Assembly: GCF_900107625.1 (NCBI RefSeq)
Contig: NZ_FNQK01000008.1
Coordinates: forward strand, 62,001 to 126,000
Direction: 5' to 3'
Length of the DNA: 64,000 nucleotides
Source: Bizionia paragorgiae
GTDB lineage: Bacteria > Bacteroidota > Bacteroidia > Flavobacteriales > Flavobacteriaceae
The notes under the pieces are model-generated. The model was not told where the DNA came from and searched no databases. It worked only from the letters and a program-made list of their open reading frames with translations. Below, piece after piece: positions 18,275 to 26,744 of this stretch. Position 1 is the stretch's first letter, and every line of letters starts with the position of its first letter. Both the position numbers and the translations under genes were made by a program.

Positions 18275-19598
18275 AAAATCAAATATTAAAATAAGGAAAG
18301 CAATTAGCGTGTCTACTAGTTCGTTTTTAATTTCCAAGACCCGAAATTTAGTACGTAGCTTCCAGCTTCCAGTTTCTAGCTTCCAGCCTCGAATTTTGCT
18401 ATTAATATGTTTTTTACTTTTCACTTTTCACTCTATGAAAGGTCAAGAATTAGGCGTGTTAATTAACGAAGCACTAGAAAACAATCCTGAAATTCAAAAA
18501 TTCGATTTTCAGCATAAAATTGCTTCAGAGAAAGTTAACGAAGTCAATAGTATTCCAAATACTGAATTTAATTTCGGATTCATGGCGGTATCACCAGAAA
18601 TGAACATGCCAATGGAACGTTTTAGAGTATCGGTAATGCAAATGTTGCCTTGGTTTGGAACTATTACGGCAAGAGAAAATTATGCCTCTTCTATGGCCGA
18701 TTCGCAGTATTTAGAAATAACTATAGCGAAACGAAAGTTAGCGCTTTCAGTTTCGCAATTGTATTATCAGCTTTATGAAATTGACGCCAAACAAAAGGTT
18801 TTAGAAAAGAATATTAGCCTTTTGCAATCCTATGAGCAGATTGCATTAACCTCTTTAGAAGTCGGGAAGGCATCGGCAGTAGATGTTTTAAAACTTCAGA
18901 TTAGACAAAACGAGTTACAGGAACAAAAAGAGGTGTTGACTCAGAAATCCGAAGGCTTACAAGCAGCTTTAAATAGTTTACTGAATCGCGATTATGATAG
19001 CAAGGTGTCTGTGCTGTCTACTTTAGAAATTCCGCAAGACGATAGCTATTATAGCTACGATAGCTTACAGGTTAATCCGGAGTTACTTAAATACGACAAG
19101 CTGTATGAATCGGTAAATCAGTCTGAATTACTGAACAAAAAAGAGGGAGGACCAATGATTGGTTTCGGAGTGGAATATATCAATCAAGAAAACAGTCCGA
19201 TGATTACCAGTTCTTATAAGGATATGGTTATGCCAATGGTTTCCGTATCAATTCCTATCTTTAATAAAAAGTATAAATCGCAGACCATTCAAAACGATTT
19301 GCGAAAACAAGAAATTCAATCGCAAAAAGCTGAACGATTGAATATGTTGAAGTCCGAATTAGCGAAAGCCATTTCTCAACGTAATCAATCGCGAATTTCT
19401 TTTGATACGCAAGTTCAAAACTTGAAACGCGCAGAAGATGCCGAAGAAATTCTAATTAAAAATTACGAAACAGGAACAATTGATTTTAATGATGTTTTAG
19501 ACATTCAAGAATTGCAATTGAAGTTTCAAATGAATCAAGTGGAATCCGTAAAAAACTATTTTGTGCAATCGGCCTTCATAAATTATGTGACGAATTAA
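18264..19598 (+). CDS. cusC: TolC-family outer-membrane efflux protein (CusC-like), N-terminus altered
   Basis: The outer-membrane channel partner of the CusA-type pump. The mature part (about residue 58 onward) has TolC-like repeats of long amphipathic helices, with LEVGKASAVDVLKLQIRQNELQEQ and, near the end, ENYETG-type sequence (IKNYETGTIDFNDVLDIQELQLKFQ). The start is uncertain. The ATG at 18264 gives 444 residues, but residues 1-43 are encoded by the inserted S23 cassette and look non-native, being basic and Ser-rich. The apparent signal peptide (RILLLICFLLFTFHSMKGQ) begins at the first base past the cassette. A TTG at 18396 or the cassette ATG may now serve as start. Confidence 0.82.
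   Translation: MRNKKSNIKIRKAISVSTSSFLISKTRNLVRSFQLPVSSFQPRILLLICFLLFTFHSMKGQELGVLINEALENNPEIQKFDFQHKIASEKVNEVNSIPNTEFNFGFMAVSPEMNMPMERFRVSVMQMLPWFGTITARENYASSMADSQYLEITIAKRKLALSVSQLYYQLYEIDAKQKVLEKNISLLQSYEQIALTSLEVGKASAVDVLKLQIRQNELQEQKEVLTQKSEGLQAALNSLLNRDYDSKVSVLSTLEIPQDDSYYSYDSLQVNPELLKYDKLYESVNQSELLNKKEGGPMIGFGVEYINQENSPMITSSYKDMVMPMVSVSIPIFNKKYKSQTIQNDLRKQEIQSQKAERLNMLKSELAKAISQRNQSRISFDTQVQNLKRAEDAEEILIKNYETGTIDFNDVLDIQELQLKFQMNQVESVKNYFVQSAFINYVTN
18360..18392 (-). repeat. right inverted end of the S23 cassette
   Basis: Contains three copies of the short word CTTCCAG with spacing of about 10-15 bases. In reverse complement it matches the left end (17831-17863) over its whole length with no gaps. 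It encodes the SFQLPVSSFQPR segment of the extended TolC frame. Confidence 0.6.
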
Positions 19599-19635
19599 TT
19601 GTTGCATTTTATGATTAGCTTTAAAATGAATAACT

Positions 19636-19666
19636 GACCTAACAGGTGTTTAAAACCTGTTAGGTC
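19636..19666. repeat. 31-bp perfect hairpin repeat GACCTAACAGGT
   Basis: A perfect 12-bp inverted repeat GACCTAACAGGT / ACCTGTTAGGTC around a 7-nt loop GTTTAAA, located between tolC and copA. It has no U-run, so it is not a good terminator. Very similar hairpins are, as far as I recall, common dispersed intergenic repeats in Flavobacteriaceae. It could modulate or protect the operon mRNA between these two genes. Confidence 0.7.
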
Positions 19667-19681
19667 TATAACATAACAATT

Positions 19682-22399
19682 ATGAAACACACATATCATA
19701 TACACGGAATGACCTGCAATGGTTGCCGGAGTCACGTTGAAAAAACGCTTTCCGAAGTGGAAGGTGTTTTAAAAGCAACGGTGAATTTAGAAAAGAAAGA
19801 AGCTGTTATTGAAATGGCATCTCATATTCCTTTGGAGACTTTTCAAGAGGCTTTAAAAAAGGAAGGAGACACCTATTCCATTCACAAGCTAAATGAAGGT
19901 GCTATGCTACATACGTATAAGATACACGGAATGACCTGTAATGGTTGCCGGAGTCACGTTGAAAAAACGCTTTCCGAAGTGGAAGGTGTTTTAAAAGCAA
20001 CGGTGAATTTAGAAAAGAAGGAAGCGCTTATTGAAATGGCATCTCATATTCCTTTAGAAACTTTTCAAGAGGCCTTAAAAAAAGATGGCGGGAGTTATAG
20101 TATTCACCATCCAGGAGAACAACCTAAGCACGAAGAAAAAGCGGCAAAACCAAAGGGTGAAGGAACCGGTACATTTTATTGTCCGATGCATTGTGAAGGT
20201 GATAAAACCTATGACAAGCCTGGCGATTGTCCGGTATGTGGAATGGATTTGGTGGAAGAACAAAACTTGTCGGCAATCAATTCCGAACAGTGGACCTGCC
20301 CAATGCATCCTGAAATAGTTGAAGACGAAGCAGGAGCTTGTCCTATTTGCGGAATGGATTTAGTGCCCATGCAAGCCGATTTGTCTTCTGAAGAAAAGAC
20401 CTATAATAAGCTGCTGAAAAAGTTTTGGATTGCCTTGGCATTCACACTACCAATTTTCATTATCGCTATGAGTGAGATGGTTCCAAATAATCCGTTGTAC
20501 GATATTATGGAGCAACAAAACTGGAACTGGATTCAGTTTGCATTATCTATTCCAGTGGTGTTTTACGCCACATGGATGTTCTTTGAACGTGCTTATAGAA
20601 GTATCAAAACATGGAATCTAAACATGTTTACACTGATTGGAATTGGAGCAGGAGCTGCGTGGCTGTTTAGTGTATTTGGCATGTTGTTTCCTGGAATTTT
20701 TCCGGAGCAATTTGTATCAGAATCAGGAGCTGTTCACGTGTATTTTGAAGCGGCAACAGTTATTTTAACCTTGGTGCTTTTAGGTCAGCTTTTGGAAGCT
20801 CGTGCCCATAGTAAAACCAATTCGGCAGTAAAAGAGTTGTTAAAACTAGCACCTAATAAGGCAACCAAAGTTGTTCATGGTGAAGATGTTGAGGTGAGTA
20901 TCGATAAGATAGAATTGGGCGATATTCTTAAAGTAAAACCAGGAGATAAAATTCCTGTAGATGGTTCTATAACTGAAGGTGAAACTACCGTTGATGAATC
21001 AATGATTTCTGGTGAACCTATTCCTGTAAATAAAGTGGAAGGTGATAAGGTGAGTAGTGGAACTATAAATGGGAATCAGGTGTTTCTTATGAAAGCTGAA
21101 AAAGTAGGTAGCGACACCTTACTGTCTCAAATTATTCATATGGTTAATGATGCGAGTAGAAGTCGTGCGCCAATTCAGAATCTAGCGGATAGAGTATCGG
21201 GTTATTTTGTGCCTGCCGTAGTCCTGATTTCTCTAATAACCTTTGGGGTTTGGGCTATTTGGGGACCAGAACCTGTTTATGTTTATGCCTTTGTTAATGC
21301 CATTGCGGTGTTAATTATTGCTTGTCCTTGCGCTTTAGGATTAGCAACGCCCATGTCTGTTATGGTTGGTGTTGGAAAGGGTGCTCAAAATGGCGTGCTG
21401 ATTAAAAATGCGGAAGCTTTAGAGAAATTGGATAAAGTAGATACCCTTATTATTGATAAAACTGGAACGATAACAGAAGGACGACCAACCGTTGAAAAAG
21501 TTGGTGCTTTTGGGACCGATTATACCGAAGAGCAAGTGCTTCAATATATAGTGTCTTTAAATAGTAATTCTGAACACCCTTTAGCTGAAGCCACGGTAAA
21601 ATTCGGAAAGGAAAAGAAAACGGAAGTATTAAAATCAGAGGCTTTTAGTGCGGTTACTGGTAAAGGTGTTGAAGGTAAAGTGAATGGTAAAACCACAGCT
21701 TTAGGAAACCCAGAAATGATGAAGTATGCGAACGCTATCATCTCGTCTGAAATGGAGGCTGAAGCTAAAACCTATCAAAAACAAGGAAAGACGGTGTCTT
21801 ATTTAGCCGTAGACAAAATGGTTGTTGGTTATGTGGTTATTGGGGATAAAATTAAAGCAACTAGTGCTAAGGCAATTAAAGAACTTCAAGATAAAGGTAT
21901 TGCTGTGATTATGCTTACAGGTGATAATCATGATACCGCTCAAGCCGTTGCTTCTGAATTACATCTTGCCGATTTTAAAGCCAGTATGTTACCAGAAGAT
22001 AAGTTGAAGGTGGTAGAGAAATTACAGAACGAAGGAAAAGTAGTTGCTATGGCAGGTGACGGGATTAACGATGCGCCTGCATTGGCGAAAAGTGACGTCG
22101 GAATAGCTATGGGAACGGGGACAGATGTCGCTATAGAAAGTGCAGAAATTACGCTTGTAAAAGGTGATTTAAATGGCATCGTAAAAGCGAAGAATTTAAG
22201 TCACGGTGTGATGAAAAACATCAAACAAAACTTATTTTTTGCATTAGTCTATAACACTTTAGGTGTGCCCGTTGCTGCAGGTGTTTTATTTCCTGTTTTC
22301 GGTTTGTTATTATCCCCAATGATTGCAGCTTTAGCAATGAGTTTTAGCTCGGTTTCGGTAATTGCTAATGCTTTAAGATTAAGAACTATTAACATTTAA
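19682..22399 (+). CDS. copA: copper-translocating P-type ATPase CopA
   Basis: A 905-residue P1B-type ATPase exporting Cu+/Ag+ from the cytoplasm. Domain order: two HMA domains with GMTCNGC motifs (Cys 12/15 and 86/89); two short heavy-metal-binding zinc-ribbon-like segments, FYCPMHCEGD...CPVCGMDL and WTCPMHPEI...CPICGMDL (about 160-230); then the membrane and catalytic core. The core has CPC at 548-550, phosphorylated Asp 592 in DKTGTITEG, SEHPLAEA (nucleotide-binding His-Pro) and GDGINDAPAL. The two HMA domains are almost identical at DNA level with a 222-base period, a recent tandem duplication. It is part of the copper locus and likely cotranscribed with tolC. Confidence 0.95.
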   Translation: MKHTYHIHGMTCNGCRSHVEKTLSEVEGVLKATVNLEKKEAVIEMASHIPLETFQEALKKEGDTYSIHKLNEGAMLHTYKIHGMTCNGCRSHVEKTLSEVEGVLKATVNLEKKEALIEMASHIPLETFQEALKKDGGSYSIHHPGEQPKHEEKAAKPKGEGTGTFYCPMHCEGDKTYDKPGDCPVCGMDLVEEQNLSAINSEQWTCPMHPEIVEDEAGACPICGMDLVPMQADLSSEEKTYNKLLKKFWIALAFTLPIFIIAMSEMVPNNPLYDIMEQQNWNWIQFALSIPVVFYATWMFFERAYRSIKTWNLNMFTLIGIGAGAAWLFSVFGMLFPGIFPEQFVSESGAVHVYFEAATVILTLVLLGQLLEARAHSKTNSAVKELLKLAPNKATKVVHGEDVEVSIDKIELGDILKVKPGDKIPVDGSITEGETTVDESMISGEPIPVNKVEGDKVSSGTINGNQVFLMKAEKVGSDTLLSQIIHMVNDASRSRAPIQNLADRVSGYFVPAVVLISLITFGVWAIWGPEPVYVYAFVNAIAVLIIACPCALGLATPMSVMVGVGKGAQNGVLIKNAEALEKLDKVDTLIIDKTGTITEGRPTVEKVGAFGTDYTEEQVLQYIVSLNSNSEHPLAEATVKFGKEKKTEVLKSEAFSAVTGKGVEGKVNGKTTALGNPEMMKYANAIISSEMEAEAKTYQKQGKTVSYLAVDKMVVGYVVIGDKIKATSAKAIKELQDKGIAVIMLTGDNHDTAQAVASELHLADFKASMLPEDKLKVVEKLQNEGKVVAMAGDGINDAPALAKSDVGIAMGTGTDVAIESAEITLVKGDLNGIVKAKNLSHGVMKNIKQNLFFALVYNTLGVPVAAGVLFPVFGLLLSPMIAALAMSFSSVSVIANALRLRTINI

Positions 22400-22408
22400 T
22401 ATATAAAT

Positions 22409-22996
22409 ATGAAAAACATTTTACTAGTACTGATGATGATACTTTCTGTTTTGAGTTGTAAGGAAGAAACAAAACAAGTAAAAAAAAACAACCATGAAAA
22501 TCACATTACAAATTCCATAAATGAGGAAACTTCAAAAAAGAAAGTATTAAGTCCGCATACATCAGCTATGGCAATGATTGGTGATGCTCATATTCATATA
22601 GACTATTCATCACCAGGAGTAAGGAATAGAATCATCTTTGGTGGATTAGTTGGTTATGACCAAGTGTGGCAAGCAGGAGCGCATATGGCTACTTGGATTG
22701 AAACTAATAAAGATTTAATCATAAAAGGAGAAACGCTTCCTAAAGGGAAATATGGCTTTTTTACAATTCCGTCAAAAGGCGACTGGACAGTAATGATTAA
22801 CAAAAATTGGGAGCAACACGGTAAAGATGAATATGATGAAAAAGAGGATGTTATTCGATTTAAAATTACACCAAAATTATCAGAAGAAATCACAGAACAT
22901 CTAGAATATAAAATCAACAAAATAGATGATAAAAATGGAACTATTTCGATGGCTTGGGAGAAAGTGAAAATCGAATTTCCCTTCACTATTAATTAA
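22409..22996 (+). CDS. DUF2911 lipoprotein
   Basis: A 195-residue lipoprotein; the signal MKNILLVLMMILSVLSC has its lipid-attachment Cys at residue 17. The mature domain matches the DUF2911 pattern: HIDYSSPGVRNRIIFGGLVGYDQVWQAGAHMATWIETNKDL near residues 60-105, then LPKGKYGFFTIPSKGDWTVMINKNWEQHG near 115-140. Function unknown. Beta-rich proteins of this family are frequent in Bacteroidota. Starting 9 bases after copA within the metal locus suggests a periplasmic accessory role in copper handling, but no metal ligands stand out. Confidence 0.87.
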   Translation: MKNILLVLMMILSVLSCKEETKQVKKNNHENHITNSINEETSKKKVLSPHTSAMAMIGDAHIHIDYSSPGVRNRIIFGGLVGYDQVWQAGAHMATWIETNKDLIIKGETLPKGKYGFFTIPSKGDWTVMINKNWEQHGKDEYDEKEDVIRFKITPKLSEEITEHLEYKINKIDDKNGTISMAWEKVKIEFPFTIN

Positions 22997-23031
22997 TATT
23001 ATAGGAATTGTTAACACAAAATCGAGAACTT

Positions 23032-23523
23032 ATGGATTCACAAGAAAATAATACAGAAAAGAAAGGCATGGGGAGCTACACTAAGTTCTTCCTAATGTTA
23101 GGGTGTTCATTTATAGCTATGTATATAACGATGTACTTAAATACCTATGCGATTGATCATGTCTATTTTAGTATGACACGATTTTATATGGTGTGCTTAG
23201 GGATTTCTACGATGGCGGTAATTATGTGGTTCTTTATGCGGAATATGTATACAAATAAAAAAAAGAATATTGGGATACTAGTTGGGAGCTTACTGCTATT
23301 TATTGGAGCTTTAGGGTTGGTGAGAGTTCAAGCACCTGTTGTTGGTGATTTGTTGTGGTTAAAAGGGATGATTCCACATCACTCCATTGCCATATTAACT
23401 AGTGAGCGCGCAGACATTAAAGATCCAGAGGTTAGAAAATTAGCAGATGCTATTATTGAAGCTCAAAGAAAAGAAATTGAAGAAATGAAAATCATGATAA
23501 AACGATTGGAAAATGAAAAATAA
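23032..23523 (+). CDS. membrane protein with C-terminal DUF305 domain
   Basis: The start is taken at the ATG at 23032; a TTG eight codons upstream is possible but less likely. Three hydrophobic helices (about residues 17-40, 47-66 and 76-95) are followed by a short DUF305-type segment, LKGMIPHHSIAILTSERAD, and a charged amphipathic helix, KLADAIIEAQRKEIEEMKIMI. The MIPHH-type motif is typical of DUF305 proteins in copper loci, where the His and Met residues are thought to bind metal. Its last 11 bases overlap the ATG of the cusB-like gene, so translation is coupled. Confidence 0.85.
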   Translation: MDSQENNTEKKGMGSYTKFFLMLGCSFIAMYITMYLNTYAIDHVYFSMTRFYMVCLGISTMAVIMWFFMRNMYTNKKKNIGILVGSLLLFIGALGLVRVQAPVVGDLLWLKGMIPHHSIAILTSERADIKDPEVRKLADAIIEAQRKEIEEMKIMIKRLENEK

Positions 23524-25246
23524 TAAAGTAGTTATATATATGGGTTTGTTAGCTATAGGAATTCTATTAGGATGGTTCTTATTTGGCGGTTCATCTCATA
23601 CCGAGAATGAGCATAACCATGATGCTGTTGCAGAATCAAATCAAATGTGGACCTGTTCTATGCATCCTCAAATTATGCAGCCAGAATTTGGCGATTGTCC
23701 TATTTGCGGAATGGACTTAATACCAGCCGAAGCAGGAGCAGATGGCTTGGCTGCCGATCAATTTAAACTAACAGAAAATGCTATGGCTTTGGCTAATGTG
23801 CAAACAGCTGTTGTTGGTAGTGGTAAAGCTGAAGATAATGCCATTAAATTATCTGGAAAAATTGTAGAAAATGAAGAAGCTAATGCCGTACAAGTGAGTT
23901 ATTTTTCAGGACGTATAGAACGATTGAATGTGAGTTTCACAGGAGAAGAGGTACGTAAAGGCCAGTTGTTGGCTACTATTTATTCACCTGAATTATACGC
24001 AGCACAACAAGAGTTGATAACTGCTTCCTCTTTAAAAGAATCACAACCTGCTTTGTATAAAGCGGTTCGTAATAAACTAAAACTTTGGAAGCTTTCAGAG
24101 AATCAAATCAGTCAGATAGAATCTTCAGGAAAAGTGCAAGAAAATGTGCCTATTTATGCTACGGTTTCAGGAACAGTGACTGAAAAACTCATCGAGCAAG
24201 GGGATTATGTAAAGCAAGGTCAGCCATTGCTTAAAATCGCTAATCTGTCTACTGTTTGGGCGAATTTTGATGTTTATGAAAATCAAATTGAAGTACTAAA
24301 GAAAGGTCAAGAGGTTTCTGTCGTAACAAACGCGTATCCTAATAAAGAATTCACAGGAAAAGTAGATTTTATAGATCCAACTTTAAATACGAAAACACGT
24401 ACGGTAACTTTAAGAGTGGTGTTGAGTAATAAGGATAATTTGTTTAAGCCAGGCATGTTTGTTTCGGGTAAAATAAAAGGAGTTGCTTCAAACACGAAAG
24501 AAGTATTGACTATTCCATCTTCTGCAGTTTTATGGACAGGAGAGCGTTCTTTGGTGTATTTAAAACCAGATCCTAACGAAACTGTTTTCGAAATGCGTGA
24601 AATTACCTTAGGTTCTAAAATGGGTGAAAATTATCAGGTTGTGGACGGATTAGAAAATGGCGATGAAATTGTAACCAATGGAACATTTACTGTTGATGCG
24701 GCAGCTCAATTACAAGGTAAAAAGTCAATGATGAATCATAAATCAGATAAAAATGAATCCAAAGAAGCGCACTTCAATTTAAATGAAAGAGTTACGGTTT
24801 CAAAAGACTTTCAGAACCAATTAAAAGCAGTTTTTAACGATTATATTCAACTAAAAGATGCCTTGGTAAAAGATGATGCCAATAACAGTGCAGAGGAAGC
24901 TAAAAAGTTATTAAGCCATTTATCAAAAGTAGATATGAAATTGGTAAAAGATAAGGATGCACATGAGCATTGGATGGTTTTAGAAAAAGAAATAAAAGAT
25001 TCTGCGACATCCATTTCAAATACAAGTGATTTAGTAGATCAAAGGCGACGTTTCAAAAGCCTTTCAACACATTTAACCAATGCTATTGAAGTATTCGGTA
25101 TAAATGAAAAGGTGTATCATCAATATTGCCCAATGGTAGATAATGATACAGGCGCTTACTGGTTGAGTAAAGAAGATAAAGTTTTAAATCCGTATTTTGG
25201 CGACGCTATGTTGCGATGTGGAGAAGTGAAACAAGTTATAGAATAA
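23513..25246 (+). CDS. cusB: CusB-like RND periplasmic adaptor with DUF3347 domain
   Basis: A 577-residue membrane-fusion protein linking CusA to TolC. An N-terminal anchor (VVIYMGLLAIGILLGWFLFGG) is followed by a metal-binding segment WTCSMHPQIMQPEFGDCPICGMDL near 45-70. The lipoyl/barrel-sandwich and beta-barrel domains follow (about 100-400; VRKGQLLATIYSPELYAAQQEL and EQGDYVKQGQPLLKIANLSTVWA are typical). The C-terminal domain of about 150 residues is of DUF3347 type, ending in YHQYCPMVDNDTGAYWL...GDAMLRCGEVKQVI with paired Cys and Met likely to bind Cu+. The gene order cusA-tolC-copA-(two genes)-cusB is rearranged relative to enteric cusCFBA. Confidence 0.92.
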   Translation: MKNNKVVIYMGLLAIGILLGWFLFGGSSHTENEHNHDAVAESNQMWTCSMHPQIMQPEFGDCPICGMDLIPAEAGADGLAADQFKLTENAMALANVQTAVVGSGKAEDNAIKLSGKIVENEEANAVQVSYFSGRIERLNVSFTGEEVRKGQLLATIYSPELYAAQQELITASSLKESQPALYKAVRNKLKLWKLSENQISQIESSGKVQENVPIYATVSGTVTEKLIEQGDYVKQGQPLLKIANLSTVWANFDVYENQIEVLKKGQEVSVVTNAYPNKEFTGKVDFIDPTLNTKTRTVTLRVVLSNKDNLFKPGMFVSGKIKGVASNTKEVLTIPSSAVLWTGERSLVYLKPDPNETVFEMREITLGSKMGENYQVVDGLENGDEIVTNGTFTVDAAAQLQGKKSMMNHKSDKNESKEAHFNLNERVTVSKDFQNQLKAVFNDYIQLKDALVKDDANNSAEEAKKLLSHLSKVDMKLVKDKDAHEHWMVLEKEIKDSATSISNTSDLVDQRRRFKSLSTHLTNAIEVFGINEKVYHQYCPMVDNDTGAYWLSKEDKVLNPYFGDAMLRCGEVKQVIE

Positions 25247-25280
25247 GTAGAACCAATTATTAATAATTAAATATTTAAAC

Positions 25281-25700
25281 ATGAAAAGAGTAATTTTAAG
25301 TGTAGCGGTAGTAGCTGCAATGGGCTTAACAAGTTGTAAAGATGAGGCCAAAAAAGAAGTAGAAACAACAGTAACGGAAGTAAGTTCTGAAGTGTCAAAG
25401 GAAATCGCTTTGGCAGAGATGTCTTTTGGAGTAAGAGGAAACTGTGGGATGTGTAAAACAACCATTGAAAAAGCTGCAAACAGCGTAGAAGGTGTTGCGG
25501 AAGCGAATTGGGATGTAGACAAAAAGAAAGTTGAGGTTTCTTTTGATGAGACTAAAACAGATGTGATGTCTATTCATAAAGCTATTGCTGCTTCAGGATA
25601 CGATACGGAAAAAGTAGCGGGTGATTTAGAAGCATACAAAAATTTACCAGGATGTTGTAAATACGATCATGAGATGGAAATGAATCAGCAAGTAAAGTAA
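25281..25700 (+). CDS. HMA-domain lipoprotein
   Basis: A 139-residue lipoprotein (signal MKRVILSVAVVAAMGLTSC, Cys at 19) with one heavy-metal-associated domain. RGNCGMCKTTIEKAANSVEGV near residues 53-73 has the C-x-x-C Cu+ site as CGMC, and a second Cys pair, GCCKYDHEME, lies near the C-terminus. It probably acts as a periplasmic copper chaperone for the CusAB-TolC system, comparable in role, not in fold, to CusF. It is the last gene of the locus; no clear terminator follows in the 190 bases before the USP gene. Confidence 0.87.
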   Translation: MKRVILSVAVVAAMGLTSCKDEAKKEVETTVTEVSSEVSKEIALAEMSFGVRGNCGMCKTTIEKAANSVEGVAEANWDVDKKKVEVSFDETKTDVMSIHKAIAASGYDTEKVAGDLEAYKNLPGCCKYDHEMEMNQQVK

Positions 25701-25801
25701 ACCAAATTCTTGTTTTATTTACCTCATATGATTATCACGAATCATTTAATGGTTTGTTTAAGAGGTCTTAACTTTATCATATTAGAGATTTTTTATGAAG
25801 A

Positions 25802-25815
25802 ATGACAAATGTCAT
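25802..25815. promoter_or_regulatory. FNR-geometry palindrome upstream of the USP gene
   Basis: ATGAC-AAAT-GTCAT: two 5-bp half-sites separated by 4 bases, the geometry of FNR/DNR sites. The symmetry extends one base outward (AATGAC / GTCATT). A weak -7 element TATCTTTA at 25838-25845 lies downstream, putting the palindrome about 44 bases before the likely transcription start, a usual activator position. Related sites occur at 27594, 30177 and 38637. Confidence 0.6.
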
Positions 25816-25893
25816 TTGTTGTAGTAAACTTTATATGTATCTTTAACAACATAAAATAAACAAAGAATAAACCATCATTAAAATACAAAACCG

Positions 25894-26724
25894 ATGAATA
25901 AAATTATAGTACCAGTTGATTTTTCAATACATTCAGAAAACGCTTTAAAAGTAGCGGCAAAAATCGCGAGTCGTAAAGACTCAGAAATTGTTGTTGTCCA
26001 TATGATGGGTGTTAATGACGCGAGAATTACCAAGGATGAAGAGGATTCTGTTGAAGGTTTGTTTTTAATTAAATTAACGAAAAAACGTTTTACAGAGTTT
26101 TTAGATAAGGATTATTTAGAAGGCCTAAAAGTAACTGATATCGTAAGAAATTTCAAGGTGTTTTCTGAAATTGATGATGTCGCTAAAGAATACGGAGCAG
26201 ATTTAATCGTTATGGGATCTCACGGTACTAGTGGTGTGTCGGAAGTCTTTGTAGGTTCAAACACAGAAAAAGTGGTGCGTACAGCATCGGTTCCTGTTTT
26301 AGTTATCAAAGAGGATACGAACATGTCGCCATCGGTAGCTGTTTTTGCCTGTGATTTTAAAGTAGAAAGTTTAGAAGCTTACCAAAAGGTGGCTAAAATG
26401 TTTAAGCTTTTAGAAATTAAAATGCACTTGTTATATGTGAATTTACCAGGTCAGAACTATAAGAGTACCAATGAAATTGAAAAGCAAATTGTTGAGTTTA
26501 TAGTAAACCTTCCTGAAGAAGATAAAATCTTACTAGAAGATGTTACTATTTTTGCTGACTACTCGGTAGAGCAAGGGGTGTTTAATTTTGCTAATAAGGT
26601 TAAAGCAGATTTAATAAGTATTCCTACACACGGTAGAAGTGGATTAGCTCACTTTTTCTCAGGAAGTATAGGTGAAGATATTGTAAATCACTCTAAAATT
26701 CCTGTTTTAACGGTAAAAATTTAA
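25894..26724 (+). CDS. tandem universal stress protein
   Basis: A 276-residue cytoplasmic protein with two USP domains. The first (MNKIIVPVDFSIHSENALKVA ... LIVMGSHGTSGVSEVFVGSNTEKV) keeps the ATP-binding G-S-H-G-x(8,9)-G-S pattern. The second (about 145-276) ends with LISIPTHGRSGLAHFFSGSIGEDIV, also with a bound-nucleotide-like loop. Tandem USPs are often induced by low oxygen. Here an FNR-type palindrome lies upstream and a Crp/Fnr regulator gene is the convergent neighbour, supporting oxygen-responsive expression. The function in this organism is inferred. Confidence 0.9.
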   Translation: MNKIIVPVDFSIHSENALKVAAKIASRKDSEIVVVHMMGVNDARITKDEEDSVEGLFLIKLTKKRFTEFLDKDYLEGLKVTDIVRNFKVFSEIDDVAKEYGADLIVMGSHGTSGVSEVFVGSNTEKVVRTASVPVLVIKEDTNMSPSVAVFACDFKVESLEAYQKVAKMFKLLEIKMHLLYVNLPGQNYKSTNEIEKQIVEFIVNLPEEDKILLEDVTIFADYSVEQGVFNFANKVKADLISIPTHGRSGLAHFFSGSIGEDIVNHSKIPVLTVKI

Positions 26725-26744
26725 GTAGTAAAAGTTATATGAAT

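Larger units (their letters stand above)
17831..18392 (+). mobile_element. S23/four-helix-bundle gene cassette with inverted ends
   Basis: A 562-base segment bounded by imperfect 33-bp inverted repeats (17831-17863 and 18360-18392, with about three quarters of positions matching). It contains one complete gene, the four-helix-bundle protein at 17906-18274. It lies exactly between the pump gene and its TolC partner in an otherwise standard efflux operon, as expected for an inserted passenger. The right end is read through in frame by the TolC reading frame. No target-site duplication was recognised, so the mobility mechanism is unknown. Confidence 0.55.

Noticed and set aside
20075-20318. 77-codon frames on both strands within copA
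   Set aside because: Shadows of the zinc-ribbon-like coding segment in other frames.
23008-23031. TTG start eight codons upstream of the DUF305 gene
   Set aside because: An ATG at 23032 is better placed and the added residues are not typical of the family.
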